Below are positions 57,444 to 64,000 of a stretch of 64,000 nucleotides of DNA, in pieces. The stretch lies in the NCBI GenBank assembly GCA_020832445.1, contig JAFIEO010000088.1, positions 1 through 64,000 on the forward strand, read 5' to 3'. The position numbers and the translations under genes were made by a program. The DNA comes from Paracoccaceae bacterium (lineage in GTDB: Bacteria > Pseudomonadota > Alphaproteobacteria > Rhodobacterales > Rhodobacteraceae). Within the stretch, counting starts at the first letter, position 1, and the number at the start of each line of letters is the position of its first letter. The notes under the pieces were generated by a model. That model had not been told where the DNA came from, did no database searches, and worked only from the letters and a program-made list of their open reading frames with translations.

Positions 57444-58883
57444 ATGTTCCAAACGGTTGAAATTCCTTTCTGGGCGCTGATTCTTGTTCTTGCCTTTGCC
57501 GCGGTCACTTTCGCGTCGCATTTCCTGTTTCCGTCCGTGCGCTGGTTTTTTCGCAGGCGCATGGAACGGGCGGTGGCCAAGCTCAACACACGCCTTGCCC
57601 GCCCGATTGAACCGTTTCGTATTATGCGCAGGCAAGATCAGGTCACCCGTCTGATTTACGACCCCAAGGTGATGGAAGCCGTGCGCGATTACGCCCGCCA
57701 GATCGGCGTGCCCCCCAATGTGGCCTTTGAACGGGCCAGATCTTACGCGCGCGAAATTGTGCCCGGGTTTTCCACCGCGACATATTTCGGGTTCGCCATC
57801 AAGCTGGCCCAACGCCTGAGCCAGGGGCTATATGATGTCCGCCTTGGCGGGGGCGAGGCAAAAGCCCTTGAAAAGATCGACAGCAAAGCCTCGGTCGTGT
57901 TCGTCATGAACCACCGCTCCAACATGGATTATGTGTTGATTACATGGCTGGCCTCCAGCCATTCTGCGCTAAGCTATGCGGTGGGCGAATGGGCGCGTGT
58001 GTGGCCGCTGAAGGCGCTGATCCGCGCGATGGGGGCGTATTTCATTCGCAGGCGGTATTCAAATTCACTGTATCGCGCGATTCTGGCGCGCTATGTCCAG
58101 ATGTCGATCCAGCAAGGCACCACACAGGCCATTTTCCCCGAAGGCGGGCTAAGCCTGAACGGCAGTGTCGGAAAGGCCCAGAAAGGGCTGCTGCATTACA
58201 TTGTGCGCGGGTTCAATGTGCATGATTCGGCAGATGTGGTGTTTGTGCCGGTTGCCCTGAACTATGACCGTGTGCTGGAAGACCGTGTGCTGATTGCTGC
58301 CGGTATGCATGGCATTCGCCGCTTTCCGGTGCGCGCAAAGGTGGTGTTGGGGTTCATCCTGCGTGTTTTATGGCAAAAGGCGCGCGGGCGGTTTTCCCCC
58401 TTCGGGTATGCAGCAGTTTGCTATGGTGAACCACTGTCGCTGCGGGATTTTCTGACACAATCACCGGCCCCCAGCACCAGAACCCTGTCCGAAGCCCTGA
58501 TGCTGCGCATCCGCGCGGCAGTGCCGGTGCTACCCGTTCCGCTGGTCGCGGCGGCGCTGGTGCAAAGCGATCTGTCTTGCAGCAAGGACGCCCTTGTGCA
58601 GGCATGCCGGTCCATTCTTGACACGTTGTCCGACAAAAACGCGTGGATACACCTGCCAGATGGGCAGCTGGAACAGGCCGTAGAAACGGGATTGTCGGTG
58701 CTGAAGCAGCGCGGCGTCATCACGCAGGACGGCGGTCAGGTATCGCTGACCCCGTCCCAGTCAGATGTGCTGAGCTTTTATGCCGCGTCTGTATTGCAGC
58801 GGCTGGATGCGCCCGCCGGTATAGCGCCTTCCGCCAGCCTGCGCCTTGATCTGCCGCCAAGATCGAAAAAGCTAAAGTCATAA
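57444..58883 (+). CDS. Glycerol-3-phosphate acyltransferase-like protein (PlsB type)
   Basis: A 479-residue acyltransferase. The N-terminus has a membrane segment (about 8-30). The acyltransferase domain has HX4D in VFVMNHRSNMDYVLI, the GAYFIRRRYSNSLYRAIL substrate block, and FPEGGLSLNG, then VFVPVALNYDRV, as in glycerolipid 1-acyltransferases. The C-terminal third (about 330-470) is a helical region. It would acylate glycerol 3-phosphate at the membrane. It is too short for E. coli PlsB, so specificity is uncertain. Confidence 0.82.
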   Translation: MFQTVEIPFWALILVLAFAAVTFASHFLFPSVRWFFRRRMERAVAKLNTRLARPIEPFRIMRRQDQVTRLIYDPKVMEAVRDYARQIGVPPNVAFERARSYAREIVPGFSTATYFGFAIKLAQRLSQGLYDVRLGGGEAKALEKIDSKASVVFVMNHRSNMDYVLITWLASSHSALSYAVGEWARVWPLKALIRAMGAYFIRRRYSNSLYRAILARYVQMSIQQGTTQAIFPEGGLSLNGSVGKAQKGLLHYIVRGFNVHDSADVVFVPVALNYDRVLEDRVLIAAGMHGIRRFPVRAKVVLGFILRVLWQKARGRFSPFGYAAVCYGEPLSLRDFLTQSPAPSTRTLSEALMLRIRAAVPVLPVPLVAAALVQSDLSCSKDALVQACRSILDTLSDKNAWIHLPDGQLEQAVETGLSVLKQRGVITQDGGQVSLTPSQSDVLSFYAASVLQRLDAPAGIAPSASLRLDLPPRSKKLKS

Positions 58884-58932
58884 AATTACAAATTCGGCCA
58901 AAATAGGGTTGCATTGTTGCGCACGCGATTCT

Positions 58933-58958
58933 ATTCATGCTGCAAGTGCCGCATGAAT
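58933..58958 (+). promoter_or_regulatory. Perfect inverted repeat upstream of ccr
   Basis: ATTCATGC and GCATGAAT flank 10 bases, 57-82 bases before the ccr start. The placement suits an operator. Palindromic sites for TetR-type regulators precede ccr in some other alphaproteobacteria, but this sequence has no match I know. Confidence 0.5.
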
Positions 58959-59014
58959 TGCTGCGGCGCGGCACATTCAGCGGTTGCCCGCAATACATTT
59001 ACATGGAGGCACAC

Positions 59015-60307
59015 ATGGCTCTGGACCAGACTATCGGAATCGCGCCTTACGACGCACCGGAAAAAGACCTGTATGAAATCGGGGAAATGCCCCCTTTGGG
59101 ATATGTTCCCAAACAGATGTATGCGTGGGCGATCCGCCGCGAGCGTCATGGCGAACCCGAAACCGCGATGCAGATCGAAGTGATCGACATCCCCACGCTC
59201 GACAGTCACGAAGTTCTGGTTCTGGTCATGGCGGCGGGTGTCAATTACAATGGCATCTGGGCCGGTCTGGGCCAGCCTATTTCACCATTTGACGTGCATA
59301 AAGCACCGTTTCACATTGCCGGATCGGACGCATCCGGCATTGTCTGGGCTGTCGGTTCCGCAGTCAAGCGCTGGAAAGTCGGCGATGAGGTGGTGATTCA
59401 CTGCAATCAGGACGATGGTGATGACGAGCATTGCAATGGCGGCGATCCGATGTACTCGCCCAGCCAGCGCATCTGGGGGTATGAAACACCTGACGGGTCT
59501 TTTGCACAATTCACCAATGTTCAGGCCCAGCAGCTTATGCCCCGCCCCAAACACCTGACATGGGAAGAATCGGCCTGCTATACGCTGACACTGGCCACTG
59601 CATACCGCATGTTGTTCGGCCATGAACCGCATGATCTGAAACCCGGCCAAAACGTGCTGGTCTGGGGCGCATCGGGGGGCCTTGGGTCTTATGCGATCCA
59701 ATTGGCCAACACCGCCGGTGCAAATGCAATCGGTGTCATCTCGGACGAAAGTAAACGCCAGTTTGTGCTGGATCAGGGTGCAAAGGGCGTCATCAACCGC
59801 AAGGATTTCAACTGCTGGGGACAATTGCCCACCGTCAACACGCCTGAATATAACGACTGGCTGAAAGAAGCGCGCAAATTCGGCAAGGCCATCTGGGACA
59901 TTACCGGTAAGGGCGTGAATGTCGACATGGTGTTTGAACACCCGGGCGAAGCGACATTCCCAGTGTCCACGCTTGTGGTCAAAAAAGGTGGCATGGTTGT
60001 TATCTGCGCGGGTACCAGCGGGTTTAACTGCACGTTTGATGTGCGCTATATGTGGATGCACCAAAAGCGCCTTCAGGGGTCACATTTTGCCCATCTGAAA
60101 CAAGCATCCGCTGCCAACCAGTTGATGATCGAACGCCGCCTTGATCCGTGCATGTCCGAAGTGTTCCCCTGGGCCGAAATCCCGCAGGCGCATACGAAAA
60201 TGTATCGCAACGAACACAAGCCCGGGAATATGGCGGTTCTGGTTCAGGCACCGCGCACCGGCCTGCGCACATTCGAGGACGCATTGGCCGCAGGCCCCAA
60301 GACCTGA
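59015..60307 (+). CDS. ccr: Crotonyl-CoA carboxylase/reductase
   Basis: A 430-residue enzyme that reductively carboxylates crotonyl-CoA to ethylmalonyl-CoA with NADPH and CO2, the key step of the ethylmalonyl-CoA pathway. It is a medium-chain reductase (Zn-independent type): HIAGSDASGIVWAVGSAVKRWKVGDEVVIHCNQ, the NADPH Rossmann VLVWGASGGLGSYAIQLANTAGANAI, and the PGEATFPVSTLVVKKGGMVVICAGTSGFNCTFDVRYMWMHQKRLQGSHFAHL block with conserved residues around His/Asn of the CO2 site. The start MALDQT is set by GGAGG. A strong terminator follows. The PHB-cycle and other pathway genes are not adjacent. Confidence 0.96.
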   Translation: MALDQTIGIAPYDAPEKDLYEIGEMPPLGYVPKQMYAWAIRRERHGEPETAMQIEVIDIPTLDSHEVLVLVMAAGVNYNGIWAGLGQPISPFDVHKAPFHIAGSDASGIVWAVGSAVKRWKVGDEVVIHCNQDDGDDEHCNGGDPMYSPSQRIWGYETPDGSFAQFTNVQAQQLMPRPKHLTWEESACYTLTLATAYRMLFGHEPHDLKPGQNVLVWGASGGLGSYAIQLANTAGANAIGVISDESKRQFVLDQGAKGVINRKDFNCWGQLPTVNTPEYNDWLKEARKFGKAIWDITGKGVNVDMVFEHPGEATFPVSTLVVKKGGMVVICAGTSGFNCTFDVRYMWMHQKRLQGSHFAHLKQASAANQLMIERRLDPCMSEVFPWAEIPQAHTKMYRNEHKPGNMAVLVQAPRTGLRTFEDALAAGPKT

Positions 60308-60340
60308 CGCAACGCGTGATCACGGCATAAAGCTATAGAC

Positions 60341-60368
60341 CGCCGCCCCATTTCGGGGCGGCGTTTTT
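60341..60368 (+). terminator. Rho-independent terminator of ccr
   Basis: A perfect 9-bp stem CGCCGCCCC / GGGGCGGCG, loop ATTTC, followed by five T, 33 bases after the ccr stop. Confidence 0.92.
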
Positions 60369-60464
60369 CTGTGGTGTCCGTCAACGCTTTCGTAAGCCCC
60401 CGTCCCCTATCCTTGGTGCTCAACCGGTTCGGGCATGACCCTGCCGCAAAACGGAGGGATCAGG

Positions 60465-60632
60465 ATGCGCCATGACTGGCTGGTCGCACAGTTGGATGCC
60501 ATGAAACGCTATGCATTGCAAAACCACCTGTCGGAACTGGCTGACGCCTTGCAGACTGCGAAGCTGGTCGCTTTGGTCGAAATCGCATCGATCGAAGGAA
60601 AACCCCGCACGCCACCACAACACGACACCTGA
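60465..60632 (+). CDS. Small hypothetical protein (55 residues)
   Basis: A 55-residue soluble protein, predicted mostly helical (MRHDWLVAQLDAMKRYALQN followed by HLSELADALQTAKLVALVEIAS). Preceded by a GGAGGGATCAGG ribosome site. It lies 105 bases before the helicase gene. No family is recognised. A heptad-like pattern of hydrophobic residues could support dimerisation. Confidence 0.55.
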   Translation: MRHDWLVAQLDAMKRYALQNHLSELADALQTAKLVALVEIASIEGKPRTPPQHDT

Positions 60633-60736
60633 CCTGCATGCAGATTATGTGATGCCACTACAGACACTGCACTTTTTTGACCAATCCTTCTGAAAATGGT
60701 TCCCATTTCCGGCGGGGCATGCTGTAGACAGGCATC

Positions 60737-62260
60737 ATGTCCATCCCTGCCCTGCAATTCTCCGATGATCAGGCCGAAGCCTGGGATCAGATCGCCTCTA
60801 CGCTCCAGAAAGCGGGTGTCGATCTGACCGAAGGCCTATGCCTGCCTGCCCCCGATGCCGACAATACGGTTCTGGCCATCACCGGCAAGGCAGGGTCGGG
60901 CAAGACCATGCTGCTGGCCGGTCTGACCAAGGCGCTGACCGATGCAGGCGTCGAAATCGTCTCGGGCGATTATGAAAGCCGCAGGCGGGCAGAGCGGCGC
61001 AGTCTGGCCGTGCTCGCACCCACAAACAAGGCGGCATCGGTTCTGCGTGCGCGCGGTGTGCCCGCCACCACAATTCACCGCATTCTTTATACGCCGGTCT
61101 ATGACCCCGAGTATGAGAAAATCGCGGAATGGCTGGCGGGAAACCTGCCGCGCCCCGATGTCGAAGGGCTGACCGACACCGCGCTGGACCGCGCGCAGGC
61201 ATTTTATGAACAGGTCAAATCCATCCCCGGTGCATTGGCGGCGGCGGGTCTGCGCGGGTCGGATTTCATAACCGGGTGGAAACGGCGCGATGATCCGCTG
61301 GACATAGGCTTTGTCGATGAAAGCTCGATGCTGGATGCGCGCCAGCTTGATGACCTTAAGGAATTGTTTTCCACTCTGATTCTGTTCGGGGACCCTGCGC
61401 AGCTGGCCCCTGTCGGGCAATCGGGGGAAATGGTGTTTGACCGGCTGCCCGCGCCTGCGAAACTGCATCTGTCGCGCATTCACCGGCAGGCACAGGACAA
61501 CCCCATTCTGGACCTCGCCCATGCGCTGGCCGACCCCGATCTGGGGTTCGAGGCGTTTGAACGCCGGGTTGAGGCGGCGGCGGCACAAGACAGCCGCGTG
61601 CATCTGGCCGAACGCGTGAACAGTGATCTGATGGCGCGCTCGCCCGTGCTGGTCTGGCGCAATGCAACCCGCCTGCGCCTGATCAACGCGTTCCGCCGCG
61701 TCCATGATGCCCCCGACACCGAACTGCGCCCGGGCGAGCCGTTGATGTGTGACGGGCTGGAACTGCCATTGAAACACCGCAAGAAACGCATTGATCTGGA
61801 AGCGCGCGGTCTGATCAAGGGCGCGCAGGTCGTCTATCTTGGACCGGGGCGCAAACCCGGCTTCTCAAGGCTGCATATTTTCGGCGCGGAGGAGCCGCAG
61901 ATTTCTGTGGCCTCGATCATCAAGATCGAAACCGACATCGACGAAGAACCCTTCATTCCCTTTGCCGCAACAATGGGCGCGGCTTTCGTGCATGGCGCGG
62001 CGGTCACCATCCACAAGGCGCAGGGGTCACAATGGCCGGAAGTGCAGGTCTTTGCGCCCGATCTTTTTGCCGCAGCGCGCGCCGGTCGGGTGGAAGCGGG
62101 CATTCCCCTGTGGAAACGCCTTGCCTATGTCGCCATCACCCGCGCCGAACACCGGTTGCACTGGGTCATTCGCAACCGCCTTGCGCGACCGCAAACCCCC
62201 TTATCCACAGATGATCTGGCCAGTCCCGCAGCGCCGCTGGCCCTTGCCGCCGAAACCTGA
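60737..62260 (+). CDS. RecD-like ATP-dependent DNA helicase
   Basis: A 507-residue superfamily 1B helicase. Motif I ITGKAGSGKTMLLAGL, motif Ia VLAPTNKAASVL and the TIHRILY block, Walker B FVDESSMLD, motif III LILFGDPAQLAPVG, a UvrD/RecD C-terminal segment with motif VI FVHGAAVTIHKAQGSQWPEVQVFAPD and LAYVAITRAEHRLHW. The N-terminal RecD domain is absent. Such stand-alone proteins act in recombination or repair, but the function is not fixed. It is monocistronic. Confidence 0.9.
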   Translation: MSIPALQFSDDQAEAWDQIASTLQKAGVDLTEGLCLPAPDADNTVLAITGKAGSGKTMLLAGLTKALTDAGVEIVSGDYESRRRAERRSLAVLAPTNKAASVLRARGVPATTIHRILYTPVYDPEYEKIAEWLAGNLPRPDVEGLTDTALDRAQAFYEQVKSIPGALAAAGLRGSDFITGWKRRDDPLDIGFVDESSMLDARQLDDLKELFSTLILFGDPAQLAPVGQSGEMVFDRLPAPAKLHLSRIHRQAQDNPILDLAHALADPDLGFEAFERRVEAAAAQDSRVHLAERVNSDLMARSPVLVWRNATRLRLINAFRRVHDAPDTELRPGEPLMCDGLELPLKHRKKRIDLEARGLIKGAQVVYLGPGRKPGFSRLHIFGAEEPQISVASIIKIETDIDEEPFIPFAATMGAAFVHGAAVTIHKAQGSQWPEVQVFAPDLFAAARAGRVEAGIPLWKRLAYVAITRAEHRLHWVIRNRLARPQTPLSTDDLASPAAPLALAAET

Positions 62261-62329
62261 ACCACACGCCAATACCCGGTAACGGGCTTGCCAGTTTTCT
62301 GCGCCATGCCCTGAAAATCCACTTTCAAC

Positions 62330-62393
62330 TTCATCTTGCCACAAATACTCTGGGGTGAATGGGCGCATTCGCGCCCAGAGGGGCAACGCCCCT
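62330..62393 (-). repeat. Composite intergenic element with 21-base repeat, copy 5
   Basis: On the minus strand: hairpin AGGGGC-GTT-GCCCCT (62379-62393), hairpin TGGGCGC-GAAT-GCGCCCA (62360-62377), TTCACCCC, then the 21-mer at 62330-62350 with one change. The order of parts is the same as at 44889-44953 while the stem sequences differ, so base pairing is conserved rather than sequence. Confidence 0.88.
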
Positions 62394-62429
62394 GCCCGCC
62401 GACCCTGACCTTGCCCGGAAGGAATGCCC

Positions 62430-62666
62430 ATGCGCTGTGTCTTTGTCCAGTTTCGTTGCCAGCCCGGTAAAACCTACGAGGTTGCCGATGCGATTTATGA
62501 CCGCGAAATTGTGTCCGAACTGTATTCCACATCCGGCGAATATGACCTGATCGCCAAGATCTATATCCCTGACAATGAAGATGTGGGCCATTTCCTGAAT
62601 GAGCGCCTGTTTGATATTGCGGGCATCAACCGCACAATGACAACCATGACATTCAAGGCATTCTGA
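62430..62666 (+). CDS. Stand-alone Lrp/AsnC ligand-binding (RAM) domain protein
   Basis: A 78-residue protein equal to the Lrp C-terminal RAM domain without a DNA-binding part: VFVQFRCQPGKTYEVADAIYDREIVSELYSTSGEYDLIAKIYIPDNEDVGHFLNERLFDIAGINRTMTTMTFKAF. Such proteins bind amino acids or effectors and may regulate Lrp-type partners by mixed oligomers. The start is the second of two ATGs two codons apart, behind GGAAGGA. Confidence 0.85.
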   Translation: MRCVFVQFRCQPGKTYEVADAIYDREIVSELYSTSGEYDLIAKIYIPDNEDVGHFLNERLFDIAGINRTMTTMTFKAF

Positions 62667-62708
62667 CGCGCCCCAACCGTGCTTTGCAGGCGCGCGGGTT
62701 TGCGTCCC

Positions 62709-63470
62709 TCAGCTTCGGACAAAGCGGAATAACGCAGACGCCCCCCAGCCAAAAAAAACAGCCAGCGCCAGCGCCATCAGGCCGTAAAGCGCGGGACGGT
62801 CATAGGCCATGTTATACAACCAGCGTTCAAGCACCGCCTTCTGAACGTCGATAAACGTTTCTGCCTCGTTCAGAACCTCGCCATCGCGCAGCAGGAATAT
62901 GCGCGCGGTATAGGTGCCCTCGACGATGTTCTTGGGCAATGTCACGCGGGTGTTGAATAATGTGTCACGCTGCAAGGCAACCGTGCTGTCAAGTTCCTGA
63001 TAAAGCTGCTCGCCCTGCCTTATGCGAATAAGCGCCTCGGTGAAGGCGGCTGCGTCGCGCGGGTCCGGCCCGCGCGCTTCAAAAATTGCCAGCCGTGTTG
63101 AAATGCGGTGGGTCAGGTCCGCCTCTGCCGACAGGATATCGCTCAGCGGCGCGGTGCCCGCAACTGCATAGAAACTGGGCGCCGCGCGCACTTCCTGACT
63201 TTCGGTATTCACCCATATCCCCAAACGTCTGGCCTTGCGCCAGATCACCGCAGGCATCGGCGGCCCCTCGATCGTGACAATGATATCCAGATCACTGTCA
63301 TCGGGCAGCGGGGCTTCGCGGCGCACCGCCCCAAAAATCAGAATTTCGGACCCTTCATAATTCACGGTCAACGACACGCGGTTCTGACTAAGCCCGACGA
63401 TCACTTCCTCTGCGCGTGCGGGCAGAAGCGACAGCATGCCCAGCAGTATGAACAACACGACCCCCCGCAT
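62709..63470 (-). CDS. TIGR02186 family protein
   Basis: A 253-residue membrane-associated protein: signal peptide (MRGVVLFILLGMLSLLPARA), a beta-rich periplasmic domain (EEVIVGLSQNRVSLTVNYEGSEILIFGAVRREAP, PPMPAVIWRKARRLGIWVNTESQEV, FNTRVTLPKNIVEGTYTARIFLLRDGEVLNEAETFIDVQKAVLERWLY) and a C-terminal membrane helix (YGLMALALAVFFGWGASALF). TIGR02186 is a conserved family found next to TSUP permeases, as here: the genes overlap by an ATGA. No function is established. Confidence 0.87.
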   Translation of the reverse strand: MRGVVLFILLGMLSLLPARAEEVIVGLSQNRVSLTVNYEGSEILIFGAVRREAPLPDDSDLDIIVTIEGPPMPAVIWRKARRLGIWVNTESQEVRAAPSFYAVAGTAPLSDILSAEADLTHRISTRLAIFEARGPDPRDAAAFTEALIRIRQGEQLYQELDSTVALQRDTLFNTRVTLPKNIVEGTYTARIFLLRDGEVLNEAETFIDVQKAVLERWLYNMAYDRPALYGLMALALAVFFGWGASALFRFVRS

Positions 63471-64000
63471 CAGAACCGCCCCGGAATGCTGATCGAATAC
63501 ACCTCGGACGGGGTCAGCAACAAATCCAGCGCGATCTTGCCGCAGACAGCCAGCACCAGCAGCGCCAGCAATATCCGCAACTGTTCGGCCTTCAGCCGCA
63601 AACCTATGCGCGTGCCTATCTGCGCGCCGATGACGCCGCCCAAAATCAAAAAGATCGCCAGCATCACATCGACCGAATAATTGGTCAGCGCATGCATCAT
63701 GGTGGTGAAGGCCGCAACAAAAGTCACCTGAAACAAGGACGTGCCAATCACAACCTTGGTGGGCATGCCCAGCAAATAGATCATCGCAGGCACCAGAATG
63801 AACCCGCCGCCAACCCCCATGATCGCGGCCAGTATGCCCACGCCCACGCCGACCAGCAAAGGTGGAACCACTGAAATATACAGCCCCGAGGCGCGGAATT
63901 TCATTTTCCATGGCAGGTTATGCACCCAGTTATGGGTATGCAGCTTCCGGCGCGGCGCATGGGGGTTTTTGGACCGGCGCAAGGCCCGCAGGCTTTCTTG
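63470..64000 (-). CDS. TSUP (TauE/SafE) family permease, 5' partial
   Basis: The gene runs off the right edge. The visible 3' part has TSUP features: GVGVGILAAIMGVGGGFILVPAMIYLLGMPTKVVIGTSLFQVTFVAAFTTMMHALTNYSVDVMLAIFLILGGVIGAQIGTRIGLRLKAEQLRILLALLVLAVCGKIALDLL, i.e. several membrane helices with the GxGGG repeat. Family members export or import sulfite, sulfoacetate or related anions. The C-terminus overlaps the next gene. Confidence 0.87.
   Translation of the reverse strand, partial: QESLRALRRSKNPHAPRRKLHTHNWVHNLPWKMKFRASGLYISVVPPLLVGVGVGILAAIMGVGGGFILVPAMIYLLGMPTKVVIGTSLFQVTFVAAFTTMMHALTNYSVDVMLAIFLILGGVIGAQIGTRIGLRLKAEQLRILLALLVLAVCGKIALDLLLTPSEVYSISIPGRF

Overview
The window is a dense, almost fully coding stretch of an alphaproteobacterial chromosome, most likely from the family Rhodobacteraceae (Roseobacter/Rhodobacter group). 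The evidence is a high GC content with GC-rich third positions, several small families I associate with Rhodobacteraceae (DUF6525, DUF6497, paired mini-lipoproteins in the propionyl-CoA carboxylase locus), a PccR-type regulator, crotonyl-CoA carboxylase/reductase, a CtrA-type TTAA-N7-TTAA site, and intergenic repeats of alphaproteobacterial type. I see no rRNA, tRNA, CRISPR array, prophage or insertion sequence. Most of the window is core genome.

Layout. 1-5.0 kb: end of a HerA-like ATPase gene, then obg-proB-proA with overlapping ends. 5.2-9.5 kb: a zinc-regulon type COG0523 GTPase behind a Zur-like box with a DUF6525 gene, and two divergent MltB-type lytic transglycosylase lipoproteins. 9.6-13.4 kb: class I aldolase, a GntR regulator, yqeY and carA. 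13.5-17.9 kb: a large membrane glycosyltransferase behind a CtrA-like box, a sulfotransferase-like protein and adenine deaminase. 17.9-31.8 kb: a propionate/propionyl-CoA block with pccR, an MFS exporter, pccB, small secreted proteins, pccA, methylmalonyl-CoA mutase and an acetate/propionate kinase fused to a PduL phosphotransacylase. 31.8-42 kb: repeats, an orphan FliG-like protein, purB, a soluble multi-PAS chemoreceptor, a SulP transporter, an EF-hand protein, tsf and rpsB. 42-46 kb: an FkbM methyltransferase, deoD, hisBH and rluB. 46-51.7 kb: a colinear run of a 25-residue membrane peptide, XpaC, TelA, a DUF2927 lipoprotein, an SPFH-GYF protein and a zinc-ribbon membrane protein. 51.7-64 kb: a sugar kinase, dtd, a HAD phosphatase, an aldo/keto reductase, an I78 inhibitor, rimO, ndk, an acyltransferase, ccr, a RecD-like helicase, a RAM-domain protein, TIGR02186 and a TSUP permease.

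How genes work together. ccr (ethylmalonyl-CoA pathway) and pccA/pccB/mcm (propionyl-CoA to succinyl-CoA) point to assimilation of acetate and propionate without a classical glyoxylate shunt. The kinase-PduL fusion could activate propionate or acetate to the acyl-CoA in one polypeptide. TTTGCAAA elements, the motif I recall for PccR, lie in front of pccR and pccB, with a 7/8 match in front of the fusion gene.

The most interesting candidates are (i) the XpaC-TelA-DUF2927-SPFH/GYF-zinc ribbon cluster, which joins parts that in Bacillus sit in two separate stress operons; (ii) the AckA-PduL fusion; (iii) the paired mini-lipoproteins with matching 3' hairpins; and (iv) two intergenic repeat families, one of which supplies the stop codon of tsf. 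Identifications rest on sequence recognition without database searches.
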